Assembly (NCBI RefSeq): GCF_001422885.1
Contig: NZ_LMMZ01000005.1
Location: forward strand, 1-64,000
Direction: 5' to 3'
DNA length: 64,000 bases
Source of the DNA: Methylobacterium sp. Leaf104
GTDB taxonomy: Bacteria; Pseudomonadota; Alphaproteobacteria; Rhizobiales; Beijerinckiaceae
Below, one piece after another: positions 24,376-34,958 of the stretch. The translations under genes and the position numbers were made by a program. The notes below the pieces were generated by a model. That model saw nothing but the letters and a program-made list of their open reading frames with translations, made no database searches and had not been told where the DNA came from. Positions within the stretch are counted from its first letter, which is position 1, and each line of letters begins with the position of its first letter.

Positions 24376-26046
24376 TCAGTGCCGGTAGCGCTCGGCCAGC
24401 GCCATCAGGGCCTGGGCGAGTTCGGTGAGATTGGCGGAGGCCGCCTCGACCTCGCGGGTGCCGGCGGCGGTCTGCTGGCTCGCCTGGCGGATGTTTTGCA
24501 GGGCGCCCATCACCTGCTCGATGCCGAGCTGCTGCTGGTTCGTCGAGGCGACGATCTGCTGGAAAGTTTGCACGCTCTCCTCGACCCGGGCGGTGATCTC
24601 CTCGATGGTCCGCTGCGTGGTGTCGGAGCGGGCCTTGCCGGTGGCGGCGCGCTTGACCGCCTCCTCGGTGAGCATGACCGAGGTGTTGATGCCGCGCTGG
24701 ATCTCGCCGAGGATCGTGCGGACCTGCCCGGTGGCCGCCTTCGCCTGGTCGGCCAGGAGCTTCATCTCGGAGGCCACCACCGCGAAGCTGCGCCCGCTCT
24801 CGCCGGCCGCCGCCGCCTCGATGGCGGCGTTCAGCGCCAGGAGGTGGGTGCGTTCCGAGATGTCGTTGACCGTGGTGATGATGTCGCCGATCGCCTGGGT
24901 CTTCTCGGAGAGCGCGACGATGTTTCCGGCCACCGCCTCGGCCTGCTCGCGGATCGAGTCCATGGCGCGGGCCGTGTCGGCCACCGCGCGCAGGCCGGCC
25001 CTCGAGGTCTGGGCGGTCGATTGCGCGGTGGCGATGACCTCGCCGGCGCGCTTGCCGATCTGGGCGCCCGAATGGGTGATCTCGTCGACCGTGGCGGCCG
25101 TTTCCTGCACCGCGGCGAACTGTTCCTCGACGCTGGCCGCCTGCTCCTGGGCGGAGGCGCGGATCTCGGCCGCCGCTGCGTTGAGGTCCGAGGTGGCGGC
25201 CCGGTTGGTCCGGGCGAGATCGGCGAGGCCCGCCACCATGCGGTTGAGGGTGCGCCCGAGCCGGCCGATCTCGTCCTTGCCGCGGGCGTCGAGGGTGCCC
25301 GAGAGGTCGCCCTCGCCGACCCGCTCGGCGAAGGCCATCACCGCCTCCAGGGGCCGCACCACGGCGCGGCTGATCAGCAGGGTGATGAGGATGCTGAGAA
25401 CGATGCAGGCGGCCAGCGTCAGCAGGATGGAGAGACGGCTGCGCTCGTAGAGATCGGCGACGCTGCGCTGCCCGGCGGCGATGCCCTCGTCGAGGGCGTT
25501 GCGGGTCCGCTCGATGTCGTTGAGGAACATCTCCTGGCTGCGGTTGAGCGCCTCGTTGCGCGCCTCGACCCCATCGACATCCTTGGCGACGACGGCGGCG
25601 AGCTGCGCCTCGCTCGCGCTGCGCAGCTCGCGCAGCTCGGCCATGGCTTCGATGGCGACGCCGTTGATCTTGCGCCAGGCGAGGGCGCGTTCCTCGGATG
25701 CGGAGCGGGCCCGATAGCCCTCCGTGGCGCGGACGAGCTCGGCCAGGATCGCGTCCGCCTCCGTAGCGGTCCGTCGCCACGAGGCGGAGCCGTCATCCCG
25801 CTCCGGGCCGCCCCGGGCCCGCATCAGCAGCGCGATGATCGCGTTGCGGCGCTGGAGACCCATGTCGCGGGCCTTGTTGGCGAGGTCGTCGAGCTGGCGC
25901 CCCACCAGGAGGTCGCGGGTGACGATGGCATCGGTGGTGTCGCGCACCACGCCGATCTGCCCGAGGGCATAGAAGCCGAGCGCCACGATGACGACGGTGA
26001 TGGCGACGAAGCCGAGGAGGATGCGTTTTCCGATCGAGATCGACAC
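24376..26046 (-). CDS. Methyl-accepting chemotaxis protein
   Basis: This inner-membrane receptor has 556 residues. TM1 is at about residues 9-31 and TM2 at about 200-222. Between them lies a periplasmic helical (4HB-like) region of about 165 residues. A HAMP domain follows ([20 protein letters not shown]). The signalling tip is [32 protein letters not shown], shortened here only by its flanks. There is no C-terminal NWETF-type tether for CheR, so methylation relies on the TPR-fused CheR. It is probably the dedicated sensor of this cluster; its ligand or stimulus is unknown. Confidence 0.95.
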   Translation of the reverse strand: MSISIGKRILLGFVAITVVIVALGFYALGQIGVVRDTTDAIVTRDLLVGRQLDDLANKARDMGLQRRNAIIALLMRARGGPERDDGSASWRRTATEADAILAELVRATEGYRARSASEERALAWRKINGVAIEAMAELRELRSASEAQLAAVVAKDVDGVEARNEALNRSQEMFLNDIERTRNALDEGIAAGQRSVADLYERSRLSILLTLAACIVLSILITLLISRAVVRPLEAVMAFAERVGEGDLSGTLDARGKDEIGRLGRTLNRMVAGLADLARTNRAATSDLNAAAAEIRASAQEQAASVEEQFAAVQETAATVDEITHSGAQIGKRAGEVIATAQSTAQTSRAGLRAVADTARAMDSIREQAEAVAGNIVALSEKTQAIGDIITTVNDISERTHLLALNAAIEAAAAGESGRSFAVVASEMKLLADQAKAATGQVRTILGEIQRGINTSVMLTEEAVKRAATGKARSDTTQRTIEEITARVEESVQTFQQIVASTNQQQLGIEQVMGALQNIRQASQQTAAGTREVEAASANLTELAQALMALAERYRH

Positions 26047-26154
26047 GTGGGGCTCCAGGCTTCGGAAAATCGACCGAGGCCGTGGCAGGCGGCGCCCCGG
26101 GGTCTCGGCATCACGAGAAGTCTCACCGCCGGAGCGGCAACGGGGCAGGGTCGG

Positions 26155-26703
26155 TCACGTCAGGTAGCGGCGCAGCAGGTGCGCCACATCGACGATGACG
26201 AAGCCGGGTTCCCCATCCGGTCCGGCGCCGGGCGGGGCATAGCCCGAAACCGCCTCGGTGCTCAAACCGGCCTCGCCGAAGGTCGGGGCCTCCGCCGCCT
26301 CGGCGATCTCGGCGACCCCGAGGACGCGGTCGACGGCGAGCGCCACCGGAACTGCGCCCCCGCGCAGCAGGACCACGTGGCCCTCGCCGCTCGCCGCCTG
26401 GGTGCCGCGTCCGAGGGCGCGCCCCAGGGCGATCAGGCTGACGACGCGGCCGGAGATGGCGATGACGCCGAGGATCGCCGGCGGCGCCCCGGGTAGGGGA
26501 GTCACGGGCCGCGCCGGCAGCACCTGCGCGACCTGGGTGAGGGCGAGGGCGAAGCGGTCGTCGCCGCAGGCACAGACGAGGACGGCGCGGGTCGGCGTCC
26601 CCGCCTCGGCCGTCGCGAGTCGGCGCCGGGCGAGCAGGCGGGAGCGCTCGGCGCGCAGGGCCTGCAGGCGGGCGGCGGGGGCTTCGGCCCGGGTCTGCGT
26701 CAC
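26155..26703 (-). CDS. cheW: CheW-type coupling protein (1)
   Basis: This scaffold links the receptor to CheA. It has 182 residues from the GTG at 26703, which overlaps the cheR stop by four bases (GTGA). A charged helix of about 35 residues precedes the CheW beta-barrel, recognised by FALALTQVAQVLPARPVTPLPGAPPAILGVIAISGRV and VALAVDRVLGVAEI. The end YAPPGAGPDGEPGFVIVDVAHLLRRY is also typical of the family. It is 108 bases upstream of the mcp gene. Confidence 0.92.
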   Translation of the reverse strand: MTQTRAEAPAARLQALRAERSRLLARRRLATAEAGTPTRAVLVCACGDDRFALALTQVAQVLPARPVTPLPGAPPAILGVIAISGRVVSLIALGRALGRGTQAASGEGHVVLLRGGAVPVALAVDRVLGVAEIAEAAEAPTFGEAGLSTEAVSGYAPPGAGPDGEPGFVIVDVAHLLRRYLT

Positions 26704-28151
26704 GGCCCTTCTCCTGTCACGCCGGCACGGGCAAGGGCGGCGCTGCGCGCGAGCTCGTGCGGACCGAGCCCATCCCCCTCGGCCACCACCGCATCGGGGG
26801 CCAGGGCTTGGGCCAGACGGATGGCGTTGTCGAGGGCCCGCGCCGCGTCCGAGCGCCGGCCGAGGCCGATCATCAGCAGACCGAGCTGGTAATGCGCCAT
26901 CACGAAGGCGCGGTCGAGGTAGAGCGCGCCGCGCCAGGCGCGCTCGGCCTCCGCCTCCCGTCCGAGGCTGTGAGCGAGGAGGCCCTCGTAGTAGTGCAGG
27001 ACAGGATCGGTCGGTGCCGCCTGGATCGCCCCCCGCACCGCCCGCCAGGCCTCCGCGGTCTCGCCGGCATCGGCCAGCAGCCGGATCCGCTCCAGATCGC
27101 CCGGCGTCCCGTCGGCCTCCGGCTCGATCGGTATCCCGGCCCCGGACGGTCCGACCTCTGCCGGAACCGGCACCGCGATGGCGGGCGCGAAGGCGGGACC
27201 GGGAGACGGCTCGGGGTCGGGCATCGGCGCCGGCACCCAGGGCGCCGGCGAGACGACGGTCGGAACCGCGCCGCGCGGGCGATAGGCGACGGTCCCGGGC
27301 AGGTTCACGGGCTCCAGCATCGCCGCGATGGCGGGATTCGGTTCCGCATGGCCGATGAGGAGCCAGCCCTCGCGGGTCAGGCGTCGGCCAAGCCCACGGA
27401 CGATGCCGAGGACGATTTCGGTCTCGAAGTAGATGAGCACGTTGCGGCAGAGGATGAGGTCGAATTCGGCCATGGGCGGGGCGGCGCGGACATCGAGGAG
27501 GTCCATCAGGTTGCGTCGCTCGAAGCGCACCATCCGGCGGAATTCCGGACGCAGGGCGTAGGTGCCGTCGCGGCCCGGCCCCGCGACCGCCGGACCCGGC
27601 ACGAAGTAGCGCAGGCGCTCGCCGGGGGGCAGGGTGCGCAGGGCCCAGCGGCCGTAGATTCCCGCCCGCGCGGTCTCGAGGGCGGCGGTGCTGATGTCGG
27701 TGCCGAGGATCGAGACGCGCCACTCGGGCAGGGCAGACCCGAGGAGCTCGTGCAGCAGGATGGCGATCGAGTAGGGCTCGGCTCCCGTGGAGCAGCCGGC
27801 GCTCCAGACCCGGAGGGTGCGCTCGGCCGCACGGGCAGCGAGCAGCGCGGGCAGGATGGTGCTGCGCAGGGCCGCGAACTGCTCCGCGTAGCGAAAGAAG
27901 AACGTCTCGCTGATGGTGATCTCGGCCTCGAGCGCCGCCCATTCCGGGCCGCCGGTCAGGCGGTCGTCGAGGCAGGCGGCATACGCCGTCGAATCCGCGA
28001 CCCCGAGTGCCCGGAAGCGCTTGCGCAAGCGGTCGAACAGCAGGTCGTCCTTGTCGGCATAATAGTGGTGGCCGGTGCGCGCGATGATCCGGGCCTTGAG
28101 GGCGGGGAAGCCCGGATCGACCTCCGGGCCGGAGCGCGGCGGACGCGTCAT
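26700..28151 (-). CDS. cheR: CheR methyltransferase with C-terminal TPR (WspC-like)
   Basis: This SAM-dependent receptor glutamate methyltransferase has 483 residues. The N-terminal helical subdomain leads to ITISETFFFR. The SAM motif is WSAGCSTGAEPYSIA near residue 115, followed by LGTDIS and DLILCRNVLIYF. A Pro/Ala-rich linker covers about 290-350. At least two TPR-like repeats follow (about 355-450). The TPR fusion is the hallmark of WspC/FrzF-type enzymes of alternative chemosensory systems. It is preceded 28 bases upstream by the second cheW. Confidence 0.94.
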   Translation of the reverse strand: MTRPPRSGPEVDPGFPALKARIIARTGHHYYADKDDLLFDRLRKRFRALGVADSTAYAACLDDRLTGGPEWAALEAEITISETFFFRYAEQFAALRSTILPALLAARAAERTLRVWSAGCSTGAEPYSIAILLHELLGSALPEWRVSILGTDISTAALETARAGIYGRWALRTLPPGERLRYFVPGPAVAGPGRDGTYALRPEFRRMVRFERRNLMDLLDVRAAPPMAEFDLILCRNVLIYFETEIVLGIVRGLGRRLTREGWLLIGHAEPNPAIAAMLEPVNLPGTVAYRPRGAVPTVVSPAPWVPAPMPDPEPSPGPAFAPAIAVPVPAEVGPSGAGIPIEPEADGTPGDLERIRLLADAGETAEAWRAVRGAIQAAPTDPVLHYYEGLLAHSLGREAEAERAWRGALYLDRAFVMAHYQLGLLMIGLGRRSDAARALDNAIRLAQALAPDAVVAEGDGLGPHELARSAALARAGVTGEGP

Positions 28152-28179
28152 GGGCGCGGCATGCCGGGTCGCGACCGGG

Positions 28180-28677
28180 TCAGGCGGCCGTCAGCGCGGA
28201 GAGGCGCTCGGCCGCCGCATCGGCCAGGGCCGACAGGCGCGCCTGCTCCTCCGCCGTCAGGAGGCGGGACATACCGAGCACGTGGACCAATCCGTCCGCG
28301 CGCGCGATCTCGGCGACCACGCAGCCGTTGAGCGTGCACTCCGCCACGATCGGGCGGAGCGCCGCGTCCTCGACCGTGATCAGGTCCTCGACGCGGTCGA
28401 CCAGGAAACCGGTGCCCCGTGGCGCATCGAGGAGGATGTGCCGGTAGGCATCCTCCGCTGCGCCGCGCGCAGCGTCGGTGCGCAGACCGAGGAGCCGGGC
28501 GAGGTCGACCACAGGCACGGGGGTGCCGCCGAGATTGAGGAAGCCCGCCAAGGGCCCGCCCCCAGCCGGCGGCAGGTGCAGATCCGGGAGCGGCAGCACC
28601 TCGCTCACCGACGTCCGCGCGAGCGCGCAGGGGACGCCCGCCACGTCCAGGAGAAGGAAAGCGCTGGTCTCGGACAG
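28180..28677 (-). CDS. cheW: CheW-type coupling protein (2), first gene of the operon
   Basis: A second coupling protein; Wsp systems also carry two. About 165 residues contain the CheW signatures FLLLDVAGVPCALARTSVSEVLPLP, FLNLGGTPVPVVDLARLLGL and FLVDRVEDLI. The start is uncertain. No ATG, GTG or TTG falls near the domain edge. A CTG at 28677 has AGGA 9-10 bases upstream. The nearest conventional start is the GTG at 28770, which would add 31 residues of Arg/Pro-rich sequence not expected in the family. It is divergent from the gene at 28877, and the promoters must lie between them. Confidence 0.82.
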   Translation of the reverse strand: MSETSAFLLLDVAGVPCALARTSVSEVLPLPDLHLPPAGGGPLAGFLNLGGTPVPVVDLARLLGLRTDAARGAAEDAYRHILLDAPRGTGFLVDRVEDLITVEDAALRPIVAECTLNGCVVAEIARADGLVHVLGMSRLLTAEEQARLSALADAAAERLSALTAA

Positions 28678-28876
28678 GGGCGAATATCCTCGTGGGCGGG
28701 ACGGAACCGGACGCGATCCGAGCGCGGACCTCGGCCTTGATAGGACGGCGATGCGCGAGGGGGCAAACACGAATCCGTGGTCTCGCTCCGGACTCCGCAC
28801 TCGCGAAGCCGCTCGATCGCCCCTAGACTCTTCCGCGCCGGCGCTCGCCGCACCGTCCCGTCCCAGGAGCCTTCGC

Positions 28877-29146
28877 ATGTCCCGACACGCCCATGCCGCC
28901 CGTGCCGCTCTCCTGACCGTCCTCCTGGCGGGTCCCGGGGTGGCGGCGGCCGATACGCCCGGCGCGGACTGGCTGACCCCGGCTCAGACGAAGCAGGCCC
29001 TGACGCGTGCCGGCTACAGCGAGATCACCAAGCTCGAAGCCGATGACGGGCACTGGGACGGCGAGGGGATCAAGGACGGGCGGCGCATGCGGTTCGATGC
29101 GGATCCGAAGACCGGCGCCATCCTGGGCGAAGTTCCGGTCGAGTAG
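28877..29146 (+). CDS. Small exported PepSY-like protein
   Basis: This 89-residue protein has a signal peptide: basic start, hydrophobic core ALLTVLLAGPGVA and a likely cut after AAA near residue 25. The mature part is a single PepSY-like unit: a helix with TPAQTKQALTRAGYSEITKLE, then DGRRMRFDADPKTGAILGE. AGGAG lies 7 bases before the ATG. It is divergent from the chemosensory operon. A periplasmic inhibitor or sensor-accessory role is possible but not shown. Confidence 0.85.
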   Translation: MSRHAHAARAALLTVLLAGPGVAAADTPGADWLTPAQTKQALTRAGYSEITKLEADDGHWDGEGIKDGRRMRFDADPKTGAILGEVPVE

Positions 29147-29218
29147 GTCGGCCTCCGTCCGACGCCCGTTATCCCGGACCGCATGACGCCGGAACCGGCA
29201 AGATCGTGCGTCCCGGCG

Positions 29219-29247
29219 TTGACCGGTGTCTCGGCCTCCGGTATGAC
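29219..29247 (+). promoter_or_regulatory. Promoter of the ilvBN leader
   Basis: TTGACC, a 17-base spacer and TATGAC closely match the housekeeping consensus. The predicted start near 29254 is about 54 bases upstream of the leader peptide. The rest of 29147-29307 shows no gene. Confidence 0.65.
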
Positions 29248-29307
29248 ACCCCACACGATTTTTCGATTCGCTCTCTCGGGCGGACGAACGAGGCAGACGA
29301 AGACGCG

Positions 29308-29358
29308 ATGCGTGCCATCCTTATCGTAACGAAAGCGCCACCGACGGGGCGGACCTGA
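29308..29358 (+). CDS. ilvL: ilv attenuation leader peptide (16 residues)
   Basis: The ORF reads MRAILIVTKAPPTGRT and stops at 29356-29358. Codons 4-7 are Ile-Leu-Ile-Val, the three products of the pathway, and two of them are CTT and GTA, which look uncommon in this G/C-ending genome. It lies between a good promoter and a terminator hairpin in front of ilvB, the classical arrangement for ribosome-mediated attenuation. GAAG lies about 5 bases upstream as a weak ribosome binding site. The peptide itself probably has no function. Confidence 0.8.
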   Translation: MRAILIVTKAPPTGRT

Positions 29359-29416
29359 CAACAGGGTCCGCGATCCGAATGGTGGCGCATGCAGGGTCCC
29401 TCGGGACCCTTTTTTA
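29335..29416 (+). promoter_or_regulatory. Attenuator RNA with terminator upstream of ilvB
   Basis: The terminator stem is 29393-29400/29403-29410, followed by TTTTTTATT; with a four-base CTCG loop it is a 7-bp stem. Upstream complementary pairs are 29335-29342 with 29381-29388 (8 bp) and 29349-29355 with 29365-29371 (7 bp). The first lies directly after the Ile-Leu-Ile-Val codons, so a stalled ribosome would change which pairs can form. GGACC and GGTCC each occur twice, which allows exchange of partners. The exact antiterminator pairing is not settled by eye. Confidence 0.75.
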
Positions 29417-29472
29417 TTGCCGCGACGCGCCGGACGACACGAGCAGCACAGACAGTTTCAAGGAGCAGGACG

Positions 29473-31248
29473 ATGGGCGGCGAGGTCATGACCGGGGCCG
29501 AAATGGTCATCCGGGCGTTTCAGGATCAGGGTGTCGACACGCTGTTCGGGTATCCCGGCGGCGCGGTACTGCCGATCTACGACGCGCTCTTCCACCAGGA
29601 GACCCTGAAGCACATCCTCGTGCGCCACGAGCAGGGCGCCGTCCACGCGGCGGAGGGCTATGCCCGCTCGTCCGGCAAGGTCGGCTGCGTGCTCGTCACC
29701 TCGGGTCCGGGTGCCACCAACATCATCACGGGTCTCACCGACGCGCTGCTCGACTCCATCCCGCTGGTCTGCATCACCGGTCAGGTTCCGACGCACCTGA
29801 TCGGCACGGACGCCTTCCAGGAATGCGACACGGTCGGCATCACGCGCCACTGCACGAAGCACAACTACCTGGTCAAATCGATCGACGACCTGCCGCGCAT
29901 CCTGCACGAGGCGTTCTACGTCGCCGCCAACGGCCGCCCCGGCCCGGTCGTCATCGACCTGCCGAAGGACATCCAGTTCGCGTCCGGCGTCTACGAGCGC
30001 CCGACCCAGAACGGCCACAAGACCTACAAGCCGGCCTTCAAGGGCGATGCAGGTCAGATCCAGGCCGCCATCGAGCTGATGGCGTCGGCCCGCCGACCGA
30101 TCCTCTACACCGGCGGCGGCGTCATCAATGCCGGCCCGCACGCCTCGGCCCTGCTGCGCCGGCTCGCCGCCGAAACGGGCTTTCCCGTCACCTCGACCTT
30201 GATGGGTCTCGGCGCCTTCCCGGCGTCCGACGACCAGTTCCTCGGCATGCTCGGCATGCACGGGACCTACGAGGCCAACCTAGCGATGCATGATTGCGAC
30301 GTCATGGTCTGCATCGGCGCGCGCTTCGATGACCGCATCACCGGCCGCCTCGACGCCTTCGCGCCGTTCTCGAAGAAGATCCACGTCGACATCGATGCCT
30401 CGTCGATCAACAAGGTCGTCAAGGTCGATGTCGGGATCGTCGGCGATTGCGGCTCGGTGCTGGAGGACATGCTCGCCGCCTGGAAGGCGCTGCCGCGCCA
30501 GCCGGACAAGGCCCGCCTGGAGGATTGGTGGACGAAGGTCCGCACCTGGAAGGCGCGCGACTGCCTCGCCTACTGGCCGTCGGGTACGATCATCAAGCCG
30601 CAATACGCCGTGCAGCGCCTCTACGAGGCCTGCAAGGATCGGGAGACCTACGTCACCACCGAGGTCGGCCAGCACCAGATGTGGGCGGCGCAGTACTTCA
30701 AGTTCGACGAGCCGAACCGCTGGATGACCTCCGGCGGCCTCGGCACCATGGGCTATGGCCTGCCGGCGGCCATCGGTACCCAGCTCGCCCACCCGGACGG
30801 CCTCGTCATCGACATCGCCGGCGAGGCCTCGATCCTGATGAACATGCAGGAGCTGTCCACGGCCGTGCAGTACCGCCTACCGGTCAAGATCTTCATCCTG
30901 AACAACGAGTACATGGGCATGGTGCGCCAGTGGCAGGAGCTCCTGCACGGCTCGCGCTACTCGCAGAGCTACTCCGAGAGCCTGCCGGACTTCGTCAAGC
31001 TGGCCGAGGCCTACGGCGCCAAGGGCATCCGCTGCGAGAAGCCGGGCGACCTCGACGCGGCGATCGCCGAGATGCTCGACTATGACGGCCCGGTCGTCTT
31101 CGATTGCGTCGTCGACAAGAAGGAGAATTGCTTCCCGATGATCCCGTCGGGCAAGGCGCATAACGAGATGCTGCTGTCCGACTACCTCGGCGAGACCGGG
31201 GTCGAGCTCGGCGACGTCATCTCCGCAGAGGGCAAGATGCTGGTCTGA
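29473..31248 (+). CDS. ilvB: Acetolactate synthase large subunit
   Basis: This ThDP enzyme condenses pyruvate with pyruvate or 2-oxobutyrate, the first common step to valine, leucine and isoleucine. It has 591 residues from the ATG at 29473 (AAGGAGCAGG upstream). [15 protein letters not shown] and the catalytic Glu in [15 protein letters not shown] (near 55) are present, as is the FAD-binding middle domain. The ThDP motif reads [11 protein letters not shown] rather than GDG/GDA, a Glu-for-Asp change that I recall in other alphaproteobacterial enzymes. [15 protein letters not shown] follows. Control is by the leader attenuator. Confidence 0.96.
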   Translation: MGGEVMTGAEMVIRAFQDQGVDTLFGYPGGAVLPIYDALFHQETLKHILVRHEQGAVHAAEGYARSSGKVGCVLVTSGPGATNIITGLTDALLDSIPLVCITGQVPTHLIGTDAFQECDTVGITRHCTKHNYLVKSIDDLPRILHEAFYVAANGRPGPVVIDLPKDIQFASGVYERPTQNGHKTYKPAFKGDAGQIQAAIELMASARRPILYTGGGVINAGPHASALLRRLAAETGFPVTSTLMGLGAFPASDDQFLGMLGMHGTYEANLAMHDCDVMVCIGARFDDRITGRLDAFAPFSKKIHVDIDASSINKVVKVDVGIVGDCGSVLEDMLAAWKALPRQPDKARLEDWWTKVRTWKARDCLAYWPSGTIIKPQYAVQRLYEACKDRETYVTTEVGQHQMWAAQYFKFDEPNRWMTSGGLGTMGYGLPAAIGTQLAHPDGLVIDIAGEASILMNMQELSTAVQYRLPVKIFILNNEYMGMVRQWQELLHGSRYSQSYSESLPDFVKLAEAYGAKGIRCEKPGDLDAAIAEMLDYDGPVVFDCVVDKKENCFPMIPSGKAHNEMLLSDYLGETGVELGDVISAEGKMLV

Positions 31249-31366
31249 GCCTCCGGACCCATCCTGACGCACTCGGACCGGGCGCCGCCGCACCCGGTCT
31301 CATCCGATCGGCCCGGCCGGGCCGCACACGACACGCCATCGCAAGACGCTAGATCCGGGGCACGCC

Positions 31367-31909
31367 ATGAACGCCATGAACACGCACTATCCCGATGCCG
31401 GCCGGGTCGAGCCGATCAACCGGCACACCCTGGCGGTCATCGTCGACAACGAGCCCGGCGTGCTCGCCCGGATCTCGGGCATGTTCTCGGGCCGGGGCTA
31501 CAACATCGAGAGCCTGACGGTGTCGGAGACCGAGGTGGCGCGCCACCTCTCCCGCATCACCATCGTCACCGCCGGCACCGACGCGGTGATCCAGCAGATC
31601 AAGGCGCAGCTCGACCGGCTGGTGCCCGTGCACCGGGTCGTCGACCTCACCCTCCAGGGCAAGGCCCTCGAGCGCGAGCTCTGCCTGGTCAAGGTGGCGG
31701 GCACCGGCGAGCACCGCACCGAATCGCTGACCCTCGCGGCCGCCTTCGGCGCCAAGACCCTGGACGCGACGCTGAACTCCTTCGTGTTCGAGGTCACCGG
31801 CACCACCGAGGAGATCGACCGCTTCATCGGCCTGATGACGGTGATCGGCCTCGTGGAGATCTCCCGCACCGGCATCGCCGCGATGGGGCGCGGCGCCGAG
31901 CCGATGTAG
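31367..31909 (+). CDS. ilvN: Acetolactate synthase regulatory small subunit
   Basis: This subunit gives valine feedback control and full activity to the large subunit. It has 180 residues. The N-terminal ACT domain has HTLAVIVDNEPGVLARISGMFSGRGYNIESL, the known valine-site region. A C-terminal domain follows from about residue 95. It lies 118 bases after ilvB in the same direction. A second in-frame ATG at 31376 is an alternative start. Confidence 0.96.
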   Translation: MNAMNTHYPDAGRVEPINRHTLAVIVDNEPGVLARISGMFSGRGYNIESLTVSETEVARHLSRITIVTAGTDAVIQQIKAQLDRLVPVHRVVDLTLQGKALERELCLVKVAGTGEHRTESLTLAAAFGAKTLDATLNSFVFEVTGTTEEIDRFIGLMTVIGLVEISRTGIAAMGRGAEPM

Positions 31910-32216
31910 CTTCGGCGCACCTGCGCGTGATGCGCCGCCCTTCTGGTGGAGGATCGCGCGTCGGAAGCCAGGCTGACGCGATCCGCGCACGATTTTGTTC
32001 TTCGGACTCTCGGCGGGCTCGGATCGCAGTGCGGCTTCAGGATCGGGCAATCCATCGAAGTCGAGTGCCTCGGAATCAGGAGCGATCCATCGCCTGGCAG
32101 GAGCGCACGCTCCGCATCCTGGATCATAGGCCGGACGAGATGCTCGCGAACGTCCAGCACAGGCCCGCTGCCCTACTTGGCCTCGACGCCGATTGAAGCG
32201 ACCTGGAAGGACCTTC
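31910..32216. other. 307-base gap between ilvN and the GST gene
   Basis: No coding pattern was recognised. A weak 6-bp inverted repeat (GGCGCA/TGCGCC) lies near 31915-31938 without a T-run. The final bases hold the GGAAGG ribosome binding site of the next gene. Confidence 0.5.
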
Positions 32217-32855
32217 ATGACCACGCTCTACTACGCCCCCGGCGCCTGCTCGCTCGCCTCCCACATCGCCCTGGAGGAGACGGGGGCGCCTTACGAGACC
32301 GTGCGCCTCGACCTCGCCAAGGGCGACCAGCGGGCGCCTGCCTACCTCGCCGTCAACGAGCGCGGCCGCGTGCCGGCGTTGGTGGAGGGAGAGTGGGTTC
32401 TCACCGAGAACACCGCGATCCTGCGCCACATCGCCCGCACGCATCCCGGGGCCGGCCTCTGGCCGGAGGCGCCGCGCGACCAGGCCCGGGTGGACGAATG
32501 GCTCGGCTGGCTCTCCACCGGCCACCACATCGCCTACGCACATATCCGCCGGGCCGAGCGCTACACGGGTGACGAGTCCGCTGTCCCAGGCATCCAGGCC
32601 AAGGGGGTGGAGACCTGCGGCGACCTGTTCACGATGACGGAGGTCAAGCTCTGCAACGGCGGCTGGGCCGTCGGCGAAGCCTACAGCGTCGCCGATCCCT
32701 ACCTGCTGCTGTTCTGGATCTGGGGCCGCGGACCGGCGCTGGGCTTCGACATGGCCGAGCGCTTTCCCGCCTGGACGGCGCATGCCCGCGCCATGGCCGC
32801 GCGCCCCGCCGTCCAGGCGGTCTTCGCCCGCGAAGGCCTCAGACTGCCCGGTTGA
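32217..32855 (+). CDS. Glutathione S-transferase family protein
   Basis: This is a predicted cytosolic transferase of 212 residues from the ATG at 32217, with GGAAGG 6 bases upstream. The thioredoxin-like N-terminal domain begins TLYYAPGACSLASHIALEE. The segment GRVPALV supplies the cis-Pro, and LTENTAIL the glutathione gamma-Glu-contacting residues. The helical C-terminal domain has SVADPYLLLFW. YYAPGACS resembles the beta class. It lies between ilvN and ilvC with no evident metabolic link. Confidence 0.9.
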   Translation: MTTLYYAPGACSLASHIALEETGAPYETVRLDLAKGDQRAPAYLAVNERGRVPALVEGEWVLTENTAILRHIARTHPGAGLWPEAPRDQARVDEWLGWLSTGHHIAYAHIRRAERYTGDESAVPGIQAKGVETCGDLFTMTEVKLCNGGWAVGEAYSVADPYLLLFWIWGRGPALGFDMAERFPAWTAHARAMAARPAVQAVFAREGLRLPG

Positions 32856-32905
32856 GATTGGGCGAGGCCCCTTGCCCGCACGGCCGAATCGGCTTAGGGA
32901 GCCGC

Positions 32906-32924
32906 GTACCGTACGGTACGGTAC
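32906..32924 (+). promoter_or_regulatory. Palindromic operator upstream of the TetR gene
   Basis: GTACCGTACGGTAC at 32906-32919 is a perfect 14-bp palindrome, and the half-motif continues as GGTAC to 32924. It is 16 bases before the TetR-family start, a position suited to autorepression. Confidence 0.7.
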
Positions 32925-32939
32925 TGGCACCCTCGAAGC

Positions 32940-34633
<1,694 letters not shown>

Positions 34634-34697
34634 TCTTTTCCAAGACCTGTTTCTTCGAAGGCGCGGTCGGGCTTGGCTCGGCTGCGCGTCTTGGATG

Positions 34698-34731
34698 AAG
34701 CCGGCGCCGCGCAATCGGCGCCGGCTTTTTC
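34698..34731 (+). terminator. Rho-independent terminator after ilvC
   Basis: The 11-bp perfect stem 34698-34708/34717-34727 with an 8-base loop is followed by a T-run. The rest of 34732-34958 shows no gene. Confidence 0.9.
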
Positions 34732-34958
34732 ACGGCCGTGCGAACCGTCTCTCTCCGGCGGGGGCGGACACCTTGCCGAGCGGGGCGAGGGAAGCATCGT
34801 CTCCGGTCGGGGATTCCCCAGCCGACCTCCTTTGCGGACCCCATTCTCCCGCGGAGGGGCTGAAGGATCCGCACCGCTGTTGTGCTCGGGCGGGTTTCCC
34901 GCGATCATCCCGCGCAACGGTCGCCCAGACGAGAGCAGCCGAAACGCGGAGGACCCCC

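Noticed and set aside
23398..26496. A 1032-codon plus-strand open frame across cheA, mcp and cheW
   Set aside because: Antisense shadow of recognised chemosensory genes; low-complexity product without motifs.
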